A stretch of 64,000 nucleotides of DNA from Halichondria panicea (lineage: Eukaryota; Porifera; Demospongiae; Suberitida; Halichondriidae), in the NCBI RefSeq assembly GCF_963675165.1, contig NC_087377.1:17402518-17466517 (forward strand). The letters are read 5' to 3'. Made by a program: the position numbers and the translations under genes. The notes below the pieces were generated by a model, which did not search any database, was not told the DNA's origin, and saw nothing but the letters and a program-made list of their open reading frames with translations. The stretch's first letter is position 1. The number at the start of each line of letters is the position of its first letter. This document shows positions 43,541 through 54,468 of the stretch, in pieces.

Positions 43541-44048
43541 ACACACACACACACACACGCACTGTGTACCTGACTCTGTTGAGTTCCACAGCTGACTGCA
43601 ATAATCTCACTGGCCACTTTCTTCTCCTTCAGCCTAACAGCCTGCACACATCAACACGTAATAATATAAACACACCCACACACACCCACCCACCCACACA
43701 CACCCACACCCACACACACAGTCCTTACCTCCTCTAAAGCTATTTCATCAAATGGATTCATTGAGTGTTTCACACCTTTCCGCACAACTCCAGATTTAGT
43801 GGGGTTGATTCGAATCTGCAAAACACAATTCCTAGTAATCAGTACTAACAATATTCCATATTTAAGGAAATTTGGCCTTTGTGTACATAGTTTGTGTGTT
43901 GTTTTACATAGAATAAGTACCAGAGTACTACGATAGTTTTATCTGTCATTTAGGTGTTTGTGATAATTATAATGGATTTACACTGGACACATACCTTCAC
44001 GGCATAGTCAATCACTCTCTTACATCCCACCAACACTCTCATAGCCAT
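41527..44048 (-). CDS. ETFB: ETFB: electron transfer flavoprotein beta subunit
   Basis: ETFB pairs with ETFA in the mitochondrial matrix and passes electrons from acyl-CoA and other dehydrogenases to ETF-QO; it binds the AMP of the complex. Six minus-strand exons (44048-43995, 43815-43729, 43641-43570, 43012-42854, 42264-42043, 41706-41527) give 257 residues, against 255 in human. It opens [20 protein letters not shown] and carries [50 protein letters not shown] and the family signature [18 protein letters not shown], followed by the recognition-loop region IMKAKKK. It ends [11 protein letters not shown]. No key block is missing. As in other species there is no long cleavable presequence. It is head-to-head with UBASH3. 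Confidence 0.97.
41937..42004. repeat. Hairpin repeat with AGCCTCGTCnCCAGGCC arms
   Basis: The arms AGCCTCGTCACCAGGCCGAC and AATTGGCCTGGGGACGAGGCT flank a short AT-rich loop. Looser copies lie at about 44192-44245 and 62598-62645. It is a small dispersed inverted-repeat family. Confidence 0.7.
42634..42714. repeat. Perfect 39-bp palindrome with a 3-nt spacer
   Basis: The arms at 42634-42672 and 42676-42714 are exact inverses separated by ACG; each arm contains ATCGTGTAATCGAAGGCTC and TGTGCTTTGTA. A degraded third copy (AAGGCTCTGTGCTTTGTACA) follows at about 42738. The palindrome lies in ETFB intron 4. There is no mature-RNA-type mismatch pattern, so a microRNA is not claimed. Confidence 0.95.
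43105..43385. mobile_element. Foldback element, TTTTCTGAAAGCTTA family
   Basis: The left arm is GGCCATAATTTTAGTTTAG with GATTTTCTGAAAGCTTAAAA; the right arm has GCAAGCTTTCAAAAAATCAC. The centre contains AACCGTGGGCTATATATATA. It has the same plan as the elements at 7455, 50580 and 55670 and lies in ETFB intron 3. Confidence 0.65.
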
Positions 44049-44546
44049 GGCTCTAATATAGTAGCAGCAGCACAACTTAACTTTTACTCAGCCCAAATAA
44101 AGGTGCGCTCTAGATAGAAACATATGATCGGTCACGCCCACTTCCTTCGAAACAGGTTTTTATTGCGGCCTGTGATTGAGGCATATGATTGTAGCCTCGA
44201 GACCAGGCCAATATTAATCAGCCTGGATTCGAGGCTAGGCTGATTGGGGTTGAACCATAATTAGGAGGCGGGGCTCGTATGGGCAAATTAGAATGCAATG
44301 AATGTCATTATGTACTTATAGTGTTAGCTAGCATCTCTGACAACTAGAGCTTAGAAGAAGGTCAAGAAGCTGCCTCTGGAACACAAGACAAGACGGCAGG
44401 CCGTCCACAGAGCTGTGCTTACTAGCAGTTAAAACATCTTCGAACAAACTGACAGTTGTTGGTTGAACTATAAGAGTTCTATTTCAACAAAAGCTACTGA
44501 ACCATAGCTAGCTAGCTAGTCTTAATCTTAGAGTCTTCATGCAAAT
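44049..44546. promoter_or_regulatory. ETFB/UBASH3 head-to-head intergenic region
   Basis: A 498-bp spacer between divergent start codons. It includes a hairpin-like GCCTCGAGACCAGGCC... repeat (about 44192-44245) and CTAGCTAGCTAG at about 44509. It must contain both promoters. No TATA box or X-box was recognised. Confidence 0.5.
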
Positions 44547-47000
44547 ATGGCTGAGAGGAATGGAGAGAGTGACGGTAAGGATAGCACTATACAGTCTATG
44601 TATTTGTTAGTGATGTAGCTGGTTGCATCAACTGCCATTGTATAACAGCCTCACAGGTGTTGTATATATATCATCCATTCTGTGTGTACTGCGACCATTT
44701 TAAGAAGTGTGTACTTATCATCGATGGATTGTTTTCACGAGTGCATTGTATACAAGTACACACAATCTCCAAGTGACCCTGTTTTGCATATCACAACTAT
44801 AGATCTAGCCGCGTGGTTACTCCATGTACACACATTTGCATACCAGTAAAAAATTCTAGATATATTTTTAACACCTCATAATTGGGATAGTTCACGTATA
44901 TACAATCGTATTACTAGAAACAGAGCATCAAACATAATTATGCAATTTCGTGCGATTTTTTGATCTCTCTCTTCGCGAAAATAGAATCGCAAAGATCTCT
45001 ACTGCCAGTACTTGTGTGACATCACGATCACAAAGTCTGCTGGTTTGGCTCATTCGCAAAGATTTGTCACGCACAAGCAATCAATGTTATAATTTATATT
45101 GCCCCCCCCCCCCCCCACCCCCCAGCTCCCAAACTACCGTTGGCTGTACCCCCACGATCACCAATGACAAACGGAAGCACCAGAGGGAGGTCACAAACGA
45201 TCGCAAGAAACCTCGACTCGAGGCAGTTACTCATAAATATGGGCTTTCCCAGGAACAGAGCGTACGTTGCTGCTGTTGTTGTACACTGCACAATGGTGGA
45301 CATGTGGTGTTATTAGTAACACATATTGTGAGATTTCAGTGTTTGGGTAATGCTGGCATTTCAGTGTTGATTGTTTATAGTGGCTTCAATTGTGTAACTG
45401 AATATAATGAAGTGCTCATTCTAAAATTCTGGATAATTTATAAAAGTGGAGTATAAAATTAGAATTCTTAAGCTACCCACGACAAGGGTACAGTTCATTG
45501 AACACATCATTCATCAGTTGGATCCCAATTTTTTTATTTAGACACTAGTTGATGAAATCTACATGTGAGTGCCTCAGAGGAGGTACACTATGGGGCTTAG
45601 TATACCTGCAAATTTACTTAGTATTCCGTTGTCAAGCATTGTTGTATTGTAGTCAAGCCTCGAGGGCAAGGTTTGCGAGTATCTAAATGAGTTAGACACT
45701 GTTTTGTCGGTGTCTATGTGATTTAGAAGCCCTCAGCCACTTGTAGTACTCTCGGGATACTGAATCAGTGCCTTTGGGCTTCTAAATCCCATAGACACCT
45801 CCAAACAGTGCCTGACTATCATAGAGAGAGCCAGCTTCCACTGTAACGACTGTGGTGTCTTCCAACCACCATGTTGTTATGGCTGTTTGATAATGTGTTT
45901 ATATTTAAAGCTAATTAGTTATTCTATAATAATTATGTTGAATACCGTATAGCGGGTATATTTCGAGGGTATAAATGTTTGTGGTTTTCGCTGGTTAAGC
46001 AGAACATTTATATTTAATATCACATGCATGCTGCAAAAAGGCTGCTATTCCGCGAAAAACTTTCTAACGGTCTGTCTTCTGCGAAAGTTTGTACCCTCGA
46101 AATAACTATACCCGCTATACCATCACTTTGCATTTATTATTGTTCTGAAAGAGCAATCTAAGATATATAAACAGATAGTTATAATAGTCAGTTTATTTAA
46201 CCCCCCTCTTTAAAAGCACTGTTTTAAATTAGCTAACTAGTATAATTATGATACATGTACATGTATGTGACAGTCTTTTTTAATAAAATTGAACGGCCAT
46301 AACTTTAATTCCGTTGGTCCAATAAAGTTAATTTTCTGATTTTCTGAAAGCTTAGAGAAAGGCCTTTCAGATGATATGTTGAAGTCAGACTAAACTGTTC
46401 TGCTTTGTCTGAGCACTGTAATTATATATAGCTCCGTATATATGCTGTAACCATGAGCCTGAGGGTGTGTGCTAGTGCAAGACCTAACAAGGTTTCATTA
46501 AAACAACACGTCTGCATTTCTATAAACAAGATTCTATCTCAAATTTCTCCGGAGTCTTGTTCCATAAATAAAATGAAGTAGTTATATACACCCCTGTAGC
46601 TAGTCCACGTGTATCATGTGATAGGCCTTGTCTAGAGCTACTGAATGCATCTTTAGTTTTGTCTTTTAAGTGAAGTTAATGTAAGAATTAAAGTATTGTT
46701 TTTTGGTTATTATTACGGGTTTGTGAGTTATCTAGTTTAAGGATTGTCACAATAGTTCTAAAACAACCCTAAAGGCATATGTGTGTGTGTGTGTGCACAC
46801 TCAATACATTGTTAGTCCTTATACAGCCAGCCATGTTGTGTGCTCCAACCCTGAGTATGGGATGAAACCCAACTGTGTGGTTGTAGCCATGTTGTGTGCC
46901 TGTGTAAGGGATGAAACCCAACTGTGTGGTTGTTAGGTACTGCATTAGGGTCTAAGTAAATATAGTGCTACCTAGTGGTCTTCTGTGAATCCCAACCTGC

Positions 47001-47035
<35 letters not shown>

Positions 47036-47559
47036 GCTGTGTGTGTGGGTGTGGGTATGTGGGTGTGTGGGTGTGTGTGTGTATGCTTAGAGTAAAGTCT
47101 TGTGTCTATGGTGATGGTCTCAATAAAGAGGTGATGGTCTCAATAGAGAGGTGGTCTCAATATGGAAGTTAAAGTCAATAGTGATAGCATTGTAGGGGAC
47201 AGTACTGAGTGGTCTCAATAGAGAGGTGGTCTCTTTAGGGAGGTCAATAGTGATAGCATTGTAGGGACAGTACTGAGTGGTCTCAATAGAGAGGTGGTCA
47301 AAGATTGGCTGGTTTTCCATCGAGTGTATTGCTAGCATACAGTACATGTAGGTGTGTGTATTGCCATGCTAATAAGGACCATGCTAATAAGGATGTGTGG
47401 TTGCCACTGTCCAACACTGCCCATCCCACCACACCTAATGGCAGGGGAAACCCCCTTGTATGTAATGTTGTGCCAATGCAATACCTAATTACGTGTACGC
47501 ACACACACACACACACACGCCCACACGCACACACACTCACACACACACGCCCACACACA

Positions 47560-47601
<42 letters not shown>

Positions 47602-50600
47602 CACACAGGGAGAAGGCGTTAGCTGCTACTGGAGACACTGGAGTGCAAGTTGCGGCCGATTGGTAAGCCTCTTGTAAATAACATATTAATTGCTACTCAA
47701 CCCCAAAAATGTGATATTTTGTTATCTAACTTTTGCAATCAGTTGTAATGTCATACAAGTACCTGTATAGGATAGGTATTTGTGATTTTATTTTTAATTA
47801 TTAAGCCATTATAACATTTGCAAAGTTCGCATGTGTTTGATGCTTGTATAACATTGTTCAGTAGTAGTACGGTATTCTTCTGTGCTTATGAGAATAACTA
47901 GGCCGGCCCAGAGGAGGTCCGACATGCGCGTACGAATCACTACAAATTCAGTTCATTTGGGCTGGACGTTATCATGTGACCGCAATGACATCAATGCACT
48001 GAACTTGTATTAATTCGTGCACGCATGTCGGACCTCCTCTGAACTAGAGGCCTGTTTCTATATCTAGTAGTGCAGTGCTGTCATGTGATATGTTTGTCTG
48101 TTGGACAGACTGACACTGTATATATTTGGTCTAAACATTTGAACAATACCTCGGGTAATGTGAGCTCTAGCATGACATGCATCTGAGCTATCTCATTATA
48201 ACCAACTCTTATAACAGACACCTCATTACACACTGTCCCTGTCTCATTTCTACTTCCGTGTGTCTGTTCTTTACATTGGTACTTAGTGGACCCTAAGATC
48301 ATCTTTCCTTATAAGAATAGCCAGCATATAATTAAACTCTCCCCTCCCTCCCCCATTCTCCTGCCATTGTGTCCATCATGTCCGGTGCCCTTGGTACAAG
48401 TGGACCCTAAGATCATCTTTCCCTATCCCCAACTTTCCCCCCATTCTCCTGCCATTGTATCCAGTGTTACATTGATGTATTGCCCCTTGGTACACAGTAG
48501 ACCCTAAGATCATCTTTCCCCAGCATATCCCCAACTTTCCCCATTCTCCTGCCATTGTATCCAGTGTTACATTGATGTATTGCCCCTTGGTACACAGTGG
48601 ACCCTAAGATCATCTTTCCCCAGCATATCCCCAACTTTCCCCCCATTCTCCTGTTCTTTCACTATATACATAGAAACTTATAATCATGTCCAATGATGTA
48701 CAGAATGTTTTGCGAGCATCATCAAACTTTGCGAGCGTTGTTCGCAACAAGAAAATCGCAAAACCTAAACTAGTACTGGTAATGACACACGATCCTTGAC
48801 CAGAACGCAATAGTTAGATAGCAAACGGGAAATTTTTCTGCTGATTTGGCTCATTCGCAGCAAAGGTTTTTCACCAACAAAATAGATTTTTTTATCGAAA
48901 CTTAATCACAGGTCTTGTGTCAGTATTCCTTTGGTTCAGTGTACACAGGTAGTAAAGGTGTCGTCATGCTTCATATCTACTGTTATTATGCAACTCTTCC
49001 CCTTCACTTGAAATGTAAACCTTATTGTATATCAACCACTAGCTACAGTGCACAGTGGGACCACACTATAGGCTCTGTACACTAGCTACAGTGCACACAG
49101 TGGTGGGACCACACTATAGGCTCTGTACACTAGCTACAGTGCACACAGTGGGACCACACTATAGGCTCCGTAAAGGCTTTGCCTCGCACAATTAGAAGCC
49201 TTGCCATTGCTTGTTACTCGTGCTATAAATCCCATATTGCACCCTTAACCATTATACTATATAATTATATATTTACTCCTTGCAACAGGTTACTGGCTCA
49301 TGTGTTTGATCCCGAATTAGACCAATCAAATCCACGAGATTTTGTAGTGTATGCAGTACCCGGGGGAGCGCTGGGTCGTCAGATTGGAGACTTTATGGAG
49401 GGTGCCCTCTATAGCACGGGACGAAACGGAGCACACAAGTCGTCTCCACATGTCACACTGTGTCAGTTCTTCAAGGTGAGTGGAGTGGGTGTGTGTGTGG
49501 AGTGTGTGGGTGGAGTGGGTGTGTAAACTTTAGCTAACTTCGATGATCCATAACTTGTGTTGGAAACGTCCGATTTCAAAACTAAAAAATGCATTTAGTA
49601 GCTGTTTGGTAGTGCTACAATATGGTGTGCTTAGAGCACCATCTAAATGCACGTAGTATTATTAGCTGCAACTCGTGTTTTTTACGAATTCCTGCATTAA
49701 ATATATTAATAATTAAATATATTAATAATTATGTAGCATTTTACTTGTAAATACCTGACCTTACAATATAAACGAACTCATGCCCCTCCCCCTTATTCCA
49801 CGCCCCCTATCCTCAGGCTGATGACCGGGTGGTCCCTGAACTCATACACTCACTGCGCTGTTGTATCGAGCGTCTGTTGCCGACGGTACCCAAGACTGTG
49901 CAACTCAAGCGTTTTGTGGCCCAGAGCTACATCGGACTATTCCTTGAGGATGATGGTCCCGCCTGGTTGAGGGAGGCTATGAAGTGTTTTGCTACTGACG
50001 CCAGAAGATTAGGTAGGTGTGTGTGTGTGTGGGTGTGTGTGGGTGTGTGGGTGTGTGAGGGGGGCTGAGGGAGGCTATGAAGTGTTTTGCTACTGATGCC
50101 AGGAGATTAGGTGTGTGTGTGTGTGTGGGTGTGTGGGTGTGTGGGTGTGTGTGTGTGTTTGGGGGGGGGTAATTAAAACACTTCCAGGCTTACTGTGTGG
50201 GAGTAGATATACAATGTCATGTGTACGGGAGACCACTTCCACACGTACACGTACATGTATGTGTATGTGTATGTGTGTGTATGGGATAATTAGAACAATT
50301 CCATATGCTCAGGCTTACTCAGTCATGTGCGCGAGTAGTTCACAGGTTTAGGTCACTTATATAAGCATCTGTCACACAAATAGAGTACCAGTTTGGGCAT
50401 GCGTTCATGCTGCTACATCCTGACACTGTAAGGCTCACCTTGTGTCTCTAAAGTTCAGTATACAGTTCCCAGCATATGACAATGGCTGTGGTCATTCAAA
50501 GCAACATAATAGTGCAGTCCTTGCTGTAGCAGTTCACTACAATTGTGCTAGCTGTGCATACTTGTGTATACACATCCACTTTTGTTTGGCCATAATTTTG

Positions 50601-52522
50601 GTTTAGATTGTCCGATTTCAATGATCTTATATGATTTTCTGAAAGCTTACAATGAGACTTTTCAGGTACTGTATGTGTTTAGATCACACATTTTATCATT
50701 TTAACCAATTTCCACCGTGGTATGGGCTCACGCTTTTTGTCAAAATTGGGTCGAAAAATGACCTTTGATTTTATCACACCATCTTATAGAGCTCTCTGTA
50801 AGCTTTCAGAAAATCATAAAATCAGTGCAATTGGAGTATTCAAACAAAAGTTATAATTATGGCCAATGAAAGAATCTGTACTTGCAAAATTGTTGAAATA
50901 TTTTCTCCCCTGTGTTTAGGAGTGACCGTGGAGCCTCACAAGAGACAGTTACACTTGACACTGGCCCATCAGTACCTGCCAGAACACCACTCCCCTCTGG
51001 AGGAACTTGCGAGGTCAAAGGTCGACCCGCAGGCCCCCGCCCGGTGGGAGCTGAGGCTTTACTCGCGAGATCACCGCCTCGCATCATCAGAGGTGAGATT
51101 AAGTTTATAGAGTTCCATTAATTGCGTTTGAATTCTGTTTACTTAGAAAGTTAAATAAACAGTAGCGGTGATGTTTGATCTACATAATCTAGTTTATGGG
51201 TCTTCAAGGTACATCGTGTATTAATGCTATAGCTTGCTAAGCTATGATTGTAGTGACATCATCATCATCCCCTCTTCTTGCTCAGGTGTACAAGGTTTTG
51301 TTTGGCTATGCTCCACAAAAGGAGGACGAGTTAGAGCTGAGTGATGGGGACTACGTGTGTGTGTCCACGTCCGACCAGGGGCAGACAGGTGAGGGTGTGT
51401 GAGGAGTGATGTGTGGTAGTGTGAGATGTGGAGAGTGTGAGGAGTGATAGCCTTTTGATGTGGTCAGATTACAAACCACAAACGGATATCGTACTGATTA
51501 GATCATATTCTTGTTATTGATATTACACACACACTATGTTAATAGATCGACTATTAGACCTTGTATATATAACACCTGTTGTTTAGTAACCATGCTATTG
51601 AAATGGCAAGTGATATCTTTGCTTCAGCTCTGTGGGGGGTCAATTCATTCAGAGCACTCTAACCTACAATGAGCAACAATACTCTGTGGGGGGTCAGAGC
51701 ACTCTAACCTGTGATTACAGCTTACATCGTTTATTTTAATCACCCACCCACCATTTAGCTAATTGAGGCAAATTGTTTTTAGAGTATTAATAAGATTTAA
51801 TGAGATAATGCCGTGTTCGTTTAATTAGTGCTATGTCAAGCATTTAATTATACAATATAGCAGTCTAAATAAGCTCATGCAAATTAAGATACACTGTACA
51901 TTGAACATACACAATCATTGTTAGCTACCATATAGCGGGTATATTTCGAGGGTATAAACTTTCGCAGAATGACCGTTAGAAAGGTTTTCACAAATTTAAT
52001 TAATGTTCGCGGAATAGCAGCCTTTCTGCAGCATGCATGCATGTGATATTAAATTCGTGGGTATAAATGTTTGCGGTACATGCTTAATTAACAGAGAAAA
52101 ACTACGAACATTAATTTTATACCGTCGAAATATACCCGCTATTAATACGGTATGCAACGTACGTTTTCTGAAATCAAAGCTGTATATACATGTAGCTTAA
52201 GTGTACATGCATCTCGGAGAATAGTGTTACAAGAAAGGGTGTCCAATTCTGACCACCACAGAGTTGGTACATTGCCAGAACCTTATTTATTGGTAATTGA
52301 ATTACTGAACTAGCGGCCGTGAAATTGATTTTAACAATGCGTTTCCAAGAATGTGCCTCACATGGTGCTCTTTATGACCCTACTGGTCTGTGATGTGCTT
52401 CAGTGTAATAGCAATCTTTTGTTTGGTTGAGTTAGAAGTGTATAAAGAAAATAATGGTACCTTTGTTGACACGCCCACACACTACACACACACACATCAC
52501 ACCCCCATCACACACATTAGTC

Positions 52523-52584
<62 letters not shown>

Positions 52585-54037
52585 CACACATCACAGACAA
52601 TGAGGGTTGGTTCTTCGGCACATCCATGAAGTCAGGAATGTCCGGGCTATACCCGGGAAATTACGTGGAGAAAACCAAAGACTCGGACTGTTGGACTATG
52701 CACAGGTCAATATTAGTCAATGTACAAACAAATCTTGTAGAGCATCATACAAAAATTAAAACTACGAAATTATTCTACCACAATAGATTCAACGTCACTA
52801 TCCTGATATTTAGAACACGAAATATTTAATTTGGCAGTTCGTATGAAAATTTGCACCAACAAAGATTACCCACTATACTGCATGCTGGCTTTTGATGTGC
52901 TAATTATTGCAGTAGTTATAGTCTTCTAATTCTTGTAGATATAATTTTGATTTTGCCCTCCCTTCCTGTTATAGATCTTGGGTGGTGACTGGGACTGACA
53001 CTCTCCCCTCGCCAACAAAATCTCCGTCTCATAAGGGATCGTTCAGTCGCAAAGACCCACTCCACCGTTCAGAGGACGAACAACCGTACGATAATGCGGC
53101 CGGACTTCTACCCAAGAAGGACAATGTCGAAGCACTATACGCCACCGTCGTAAAGCCACGCAAGGGGGACAAACTCAGTATTGTAGACGGGGGGGTTAGA
53201 GAGGAAATTGAGAGCCCACCCCCCATACCCCCGCAAGAATTTGGGCCCCGACGACTATTCTTGTTTCGACATGCCGAGCGCGTAGACGTGACTTTCGGTA
53301 AACAGTGGATACAGCACTCGTTCGAATCTGACGGCTCCTATCATCGACGAAATCTCAACATGCCAAAAGAGTTGCCGAAGCGAAAGGGAGGTCCTTTGGA
53401 TTTCACGAAAGACTCACCCATCACAGAAGTGGGTATTTATCAGGCGAGATTGACGGGGGAAGCCATGAAAGAACAGGGAATTCGTATCACTCATTTGTAC
53501 TGCTCCCCTGCACTGCGGTGTGTGCAAACGGCCAACGCAATACAGCAGGGCCTCGGGGAACAGCTCAAGATTAAAGTTGAAAACGGTCTCTTCGAGTGGT
53601 TGTCATGGTGTCGAGGGGGTTTCCCCAGTTTCATGGCCATTGCCGACTTGGCAAAGTGTGGACTGAACGTGGATACGACTTACATGTCTCAAGTTGCCAT
53701 TCAAGATCTAAAACCGAATGAAACGCACACAGAGTTTTACAAACGCATGTTCAATATCACACGACTGATTTTGCGAACGGTCGGTGCCACATCCGGGAAT
53801 ATCATGTTTGTAGGCCATGCGGCTACGCTAGAGGCGTGCTCGAGACAGCTGATTGGTTCGCAGCCACGATCGGCCCAAGAATTGACCAAGATTGTTCAGA
53901 AGATACCGTATTGCGGCCTCACTGTGTGTCAAGAGAGTGAGTTTGGGAAGAACAGTACGTGGGACTTTATTGACCCGCCCATCCCTCCACTCACACACGC
54001 ACCCAATATACGGTTTGACTGGAGAGGTCTACAGTAG
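44547..54037 (+). CDS. UBASH3B: UBASH3 (STS/TULA) protein: UBA, 2H phosphoesterase, SH3, histidine phosphatase
   Basis: UBASH3/STS proteins bind ubiquitin, dephosphorylate Syk/ZAP-70-type kinases and dampen receptor signalling. Nine exons (44547-44574, 45126-45261, 47609-47662, 49289-49475, 49817-50012, 50920-51092, 51286-51388, 52597-52705, 52975-54037) give 682 residues, against 649 in human UBASH3B. The domains in order are: UBA (LLINMGFPRNRAEKALAATG), a 2H phosphoesterase with both HxT motifs (HVTLCQFF and LHLTLAHQY), SH3 (LFGYAPQKEDELEL, GWFFG, GLYPGNYVEK), and a C-terminal histidine phosphatase with FLFRHAERVDVTFG (nucleophilic His near residue 428), YCSPALRCVQTA and the second His in FVGHAATLEACSRQ. 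All key residues are present, so an active phosphatase is expected. The last exon is unusually long and intronless. A single ancestral gene before the UBASH3A/B split is the likely status. Confidence 0.95.
45655..45818. repeat. Foldback repeat related to 13404-13770
   Basis: GACACTGTTTTGTCGGTGTC then TATGTGATTTAGAAGCCC is followed by the inverse GGGCTTCTAAATCCCATAG and ACACCTCCAAACAGTG. The centre has TACTCTCGGGATACTGAATC. It lies in UBASH3 intron 2. Confidence 0.7.
45943..46122. mobile_element. MITE, GCGGGTATATTTCGAGGG family
   Basis: It opens TACCGTATAGCGGGTATATT and closes TAACTATACCCGCTATACCA, about 180 bp. The right terminal bases are slightly eroded. It lies in UBASH3 intron 2, next to other repeats. 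Confidence 0.8.
47098..47300. repeat. Tandem repeat with GGTCTCAATAGAGAGGTG units
   Basis: Units of GTGGTCTCAATAGAGAG and TCAATAGTGATAGCATTGTAG with GGACAGTACTGAG recur at least twice in the order A-B-A-B-A. The B unit is the dispersed repeat also seen, inverted, at 28921-29010. It lies in UBASH3 intron 2. Confidence 0.75.
47909..48041. mobile_element. 133-bp MITE with 20-bp perfect terminal inverted repeats
   Basis: It starts CAGAGGAGGTCCGACATGCG and ends with the exact inverse. The interior has TTCAGTTCATTTGGGCTGG. No clear target duplication was seen. The terminus matches the palindrome at 15436-15482 except for one base. It lies in UBASH3 intron 3. Confidence 0.85.
48287..48655. repeat. 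Four-unit minisatellite of about 100 bp
   Basis: Units start GTGGACCCTAAGATCATCTTT at about 48287, 48399, 48496 (GTAGACCC...) and 48597, and include CATTCTCCTGCCATTGT and CCCTTGGTACA. The last unit is incomplete. It lies in UBASH3 intron 3. No coding signal was seen. Confidence 0.85.
49032..49172. repeat. 45-bp minisatellite, locus 1
   Basis: About three units of CTAGCTACAGTGCACACAG then TGGGACCACACTATAGGC and TCTGTACA. The same unit forms another array at 63852-64000, almost 15 kb away. It lies in UBASH3 intron 3. Confidence 0.88.
49965..50112 (+). repeat. Duplicated exon-5 end and donor of UBASH3
   Basis: The last 48 bp of UBASH3 exon 5 plus the donor (49965-50014) recur about 98 bp downstream in the intron (50063-50112) with only a few substitutions. 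In the copy the donor GTAGGT has become GTGTGT and merges with a GT run. The two copies are joined by GT-rich sequence. Confidence 0.9.
50580..50865. mobile_element. Foldback element, TTTTCTGAAAGCTTA family
   Basis: The left arm has TTTGGCCATAATTTTGG and ATGATTTTCTGAAAGCTTAC; the right arm has GTAAGCTTTCAGAAAATCAT then AAAGTTATAATTATGGCCA. The centre is CACCGTGGTATGGGCTCACG. It is immediately upstream of UBASH3 exon 6 and is about 286 bp long. Confidence 0.7.
51926..52152. mobile_element. MITE, GCGGGTATATTTCGAGGG family
   Basis: It opens TACCATATAGCGGGTATATT and closes AATATACCCGCTATTAATACGGTA (a 4-bp insertion near the right end). The interior carries GCAGCATGCATGCATGTG. It lies in UBASH3 intron 7. 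Confidence 0.82.
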
Positions 54038-54468
54038 ATAATTATCAGCAGCTAAGAACAGTACCTTATGATGTCACAGTATGCATGATTAAATGTAATC
54101 AACGATTTAAATTCATTTTAGTATTAATTTTGATTGTCGTTTTTCAGTTATTAATTTAAATCACTTTTCTCCTCCGATCCTCTATATTTCACTCGATGTT
54201 GTTTTTAGTCAGATTCTTTACGCTTCTTAACTCACATGTAATTTTGAGAATAAATTAATTAAGCTAGTGTTCATTACATAATTATGCAAAGTGAAATTTG
54301 TGCAAGTGTTATCCCGCGGCGTGTGTATGATGAATCAATCAATGTGGTATGATTTTTAGTATGGTAAAGATCGTTAATCCATCTAGTCGTCAGAGCCACG
54401 TGGCTGCACAAAGAAGCTGTGTGGCTGTGGAACAAACTATTCAAGCAACTGAGAGCTAGCTAGTTACC
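54038..54468. other. Intergenic spacer, UBASH3 to TOMM40
   Basis: A 431-bp AT-rich spacer between tandem genes; it should contain the UBASH3 polyadenylation site (AATAAATTAATTAAG at about 54250) and the TOMM40 promoter. A GTGGCTG-containing repeat (GTGGCTGCACAAAG, then GTGTGGCTGTGG) precedes the TOMM40 start. No gene was recognised. Confidence 0.5.

Noticed and set aside
44950-45456. 168-codon plus-strand frame
   Set aside because: It overlaps UBASH3 exon 2 in another frame and runs through repeat sequence on both sides.
48287-48655. Regularly spaced repeats considered as a CRISPR array
   Set aside because: The units are about 100 bp, adjacent and imperfect, with no unique spacers, and lie in a eukaryotic intron.
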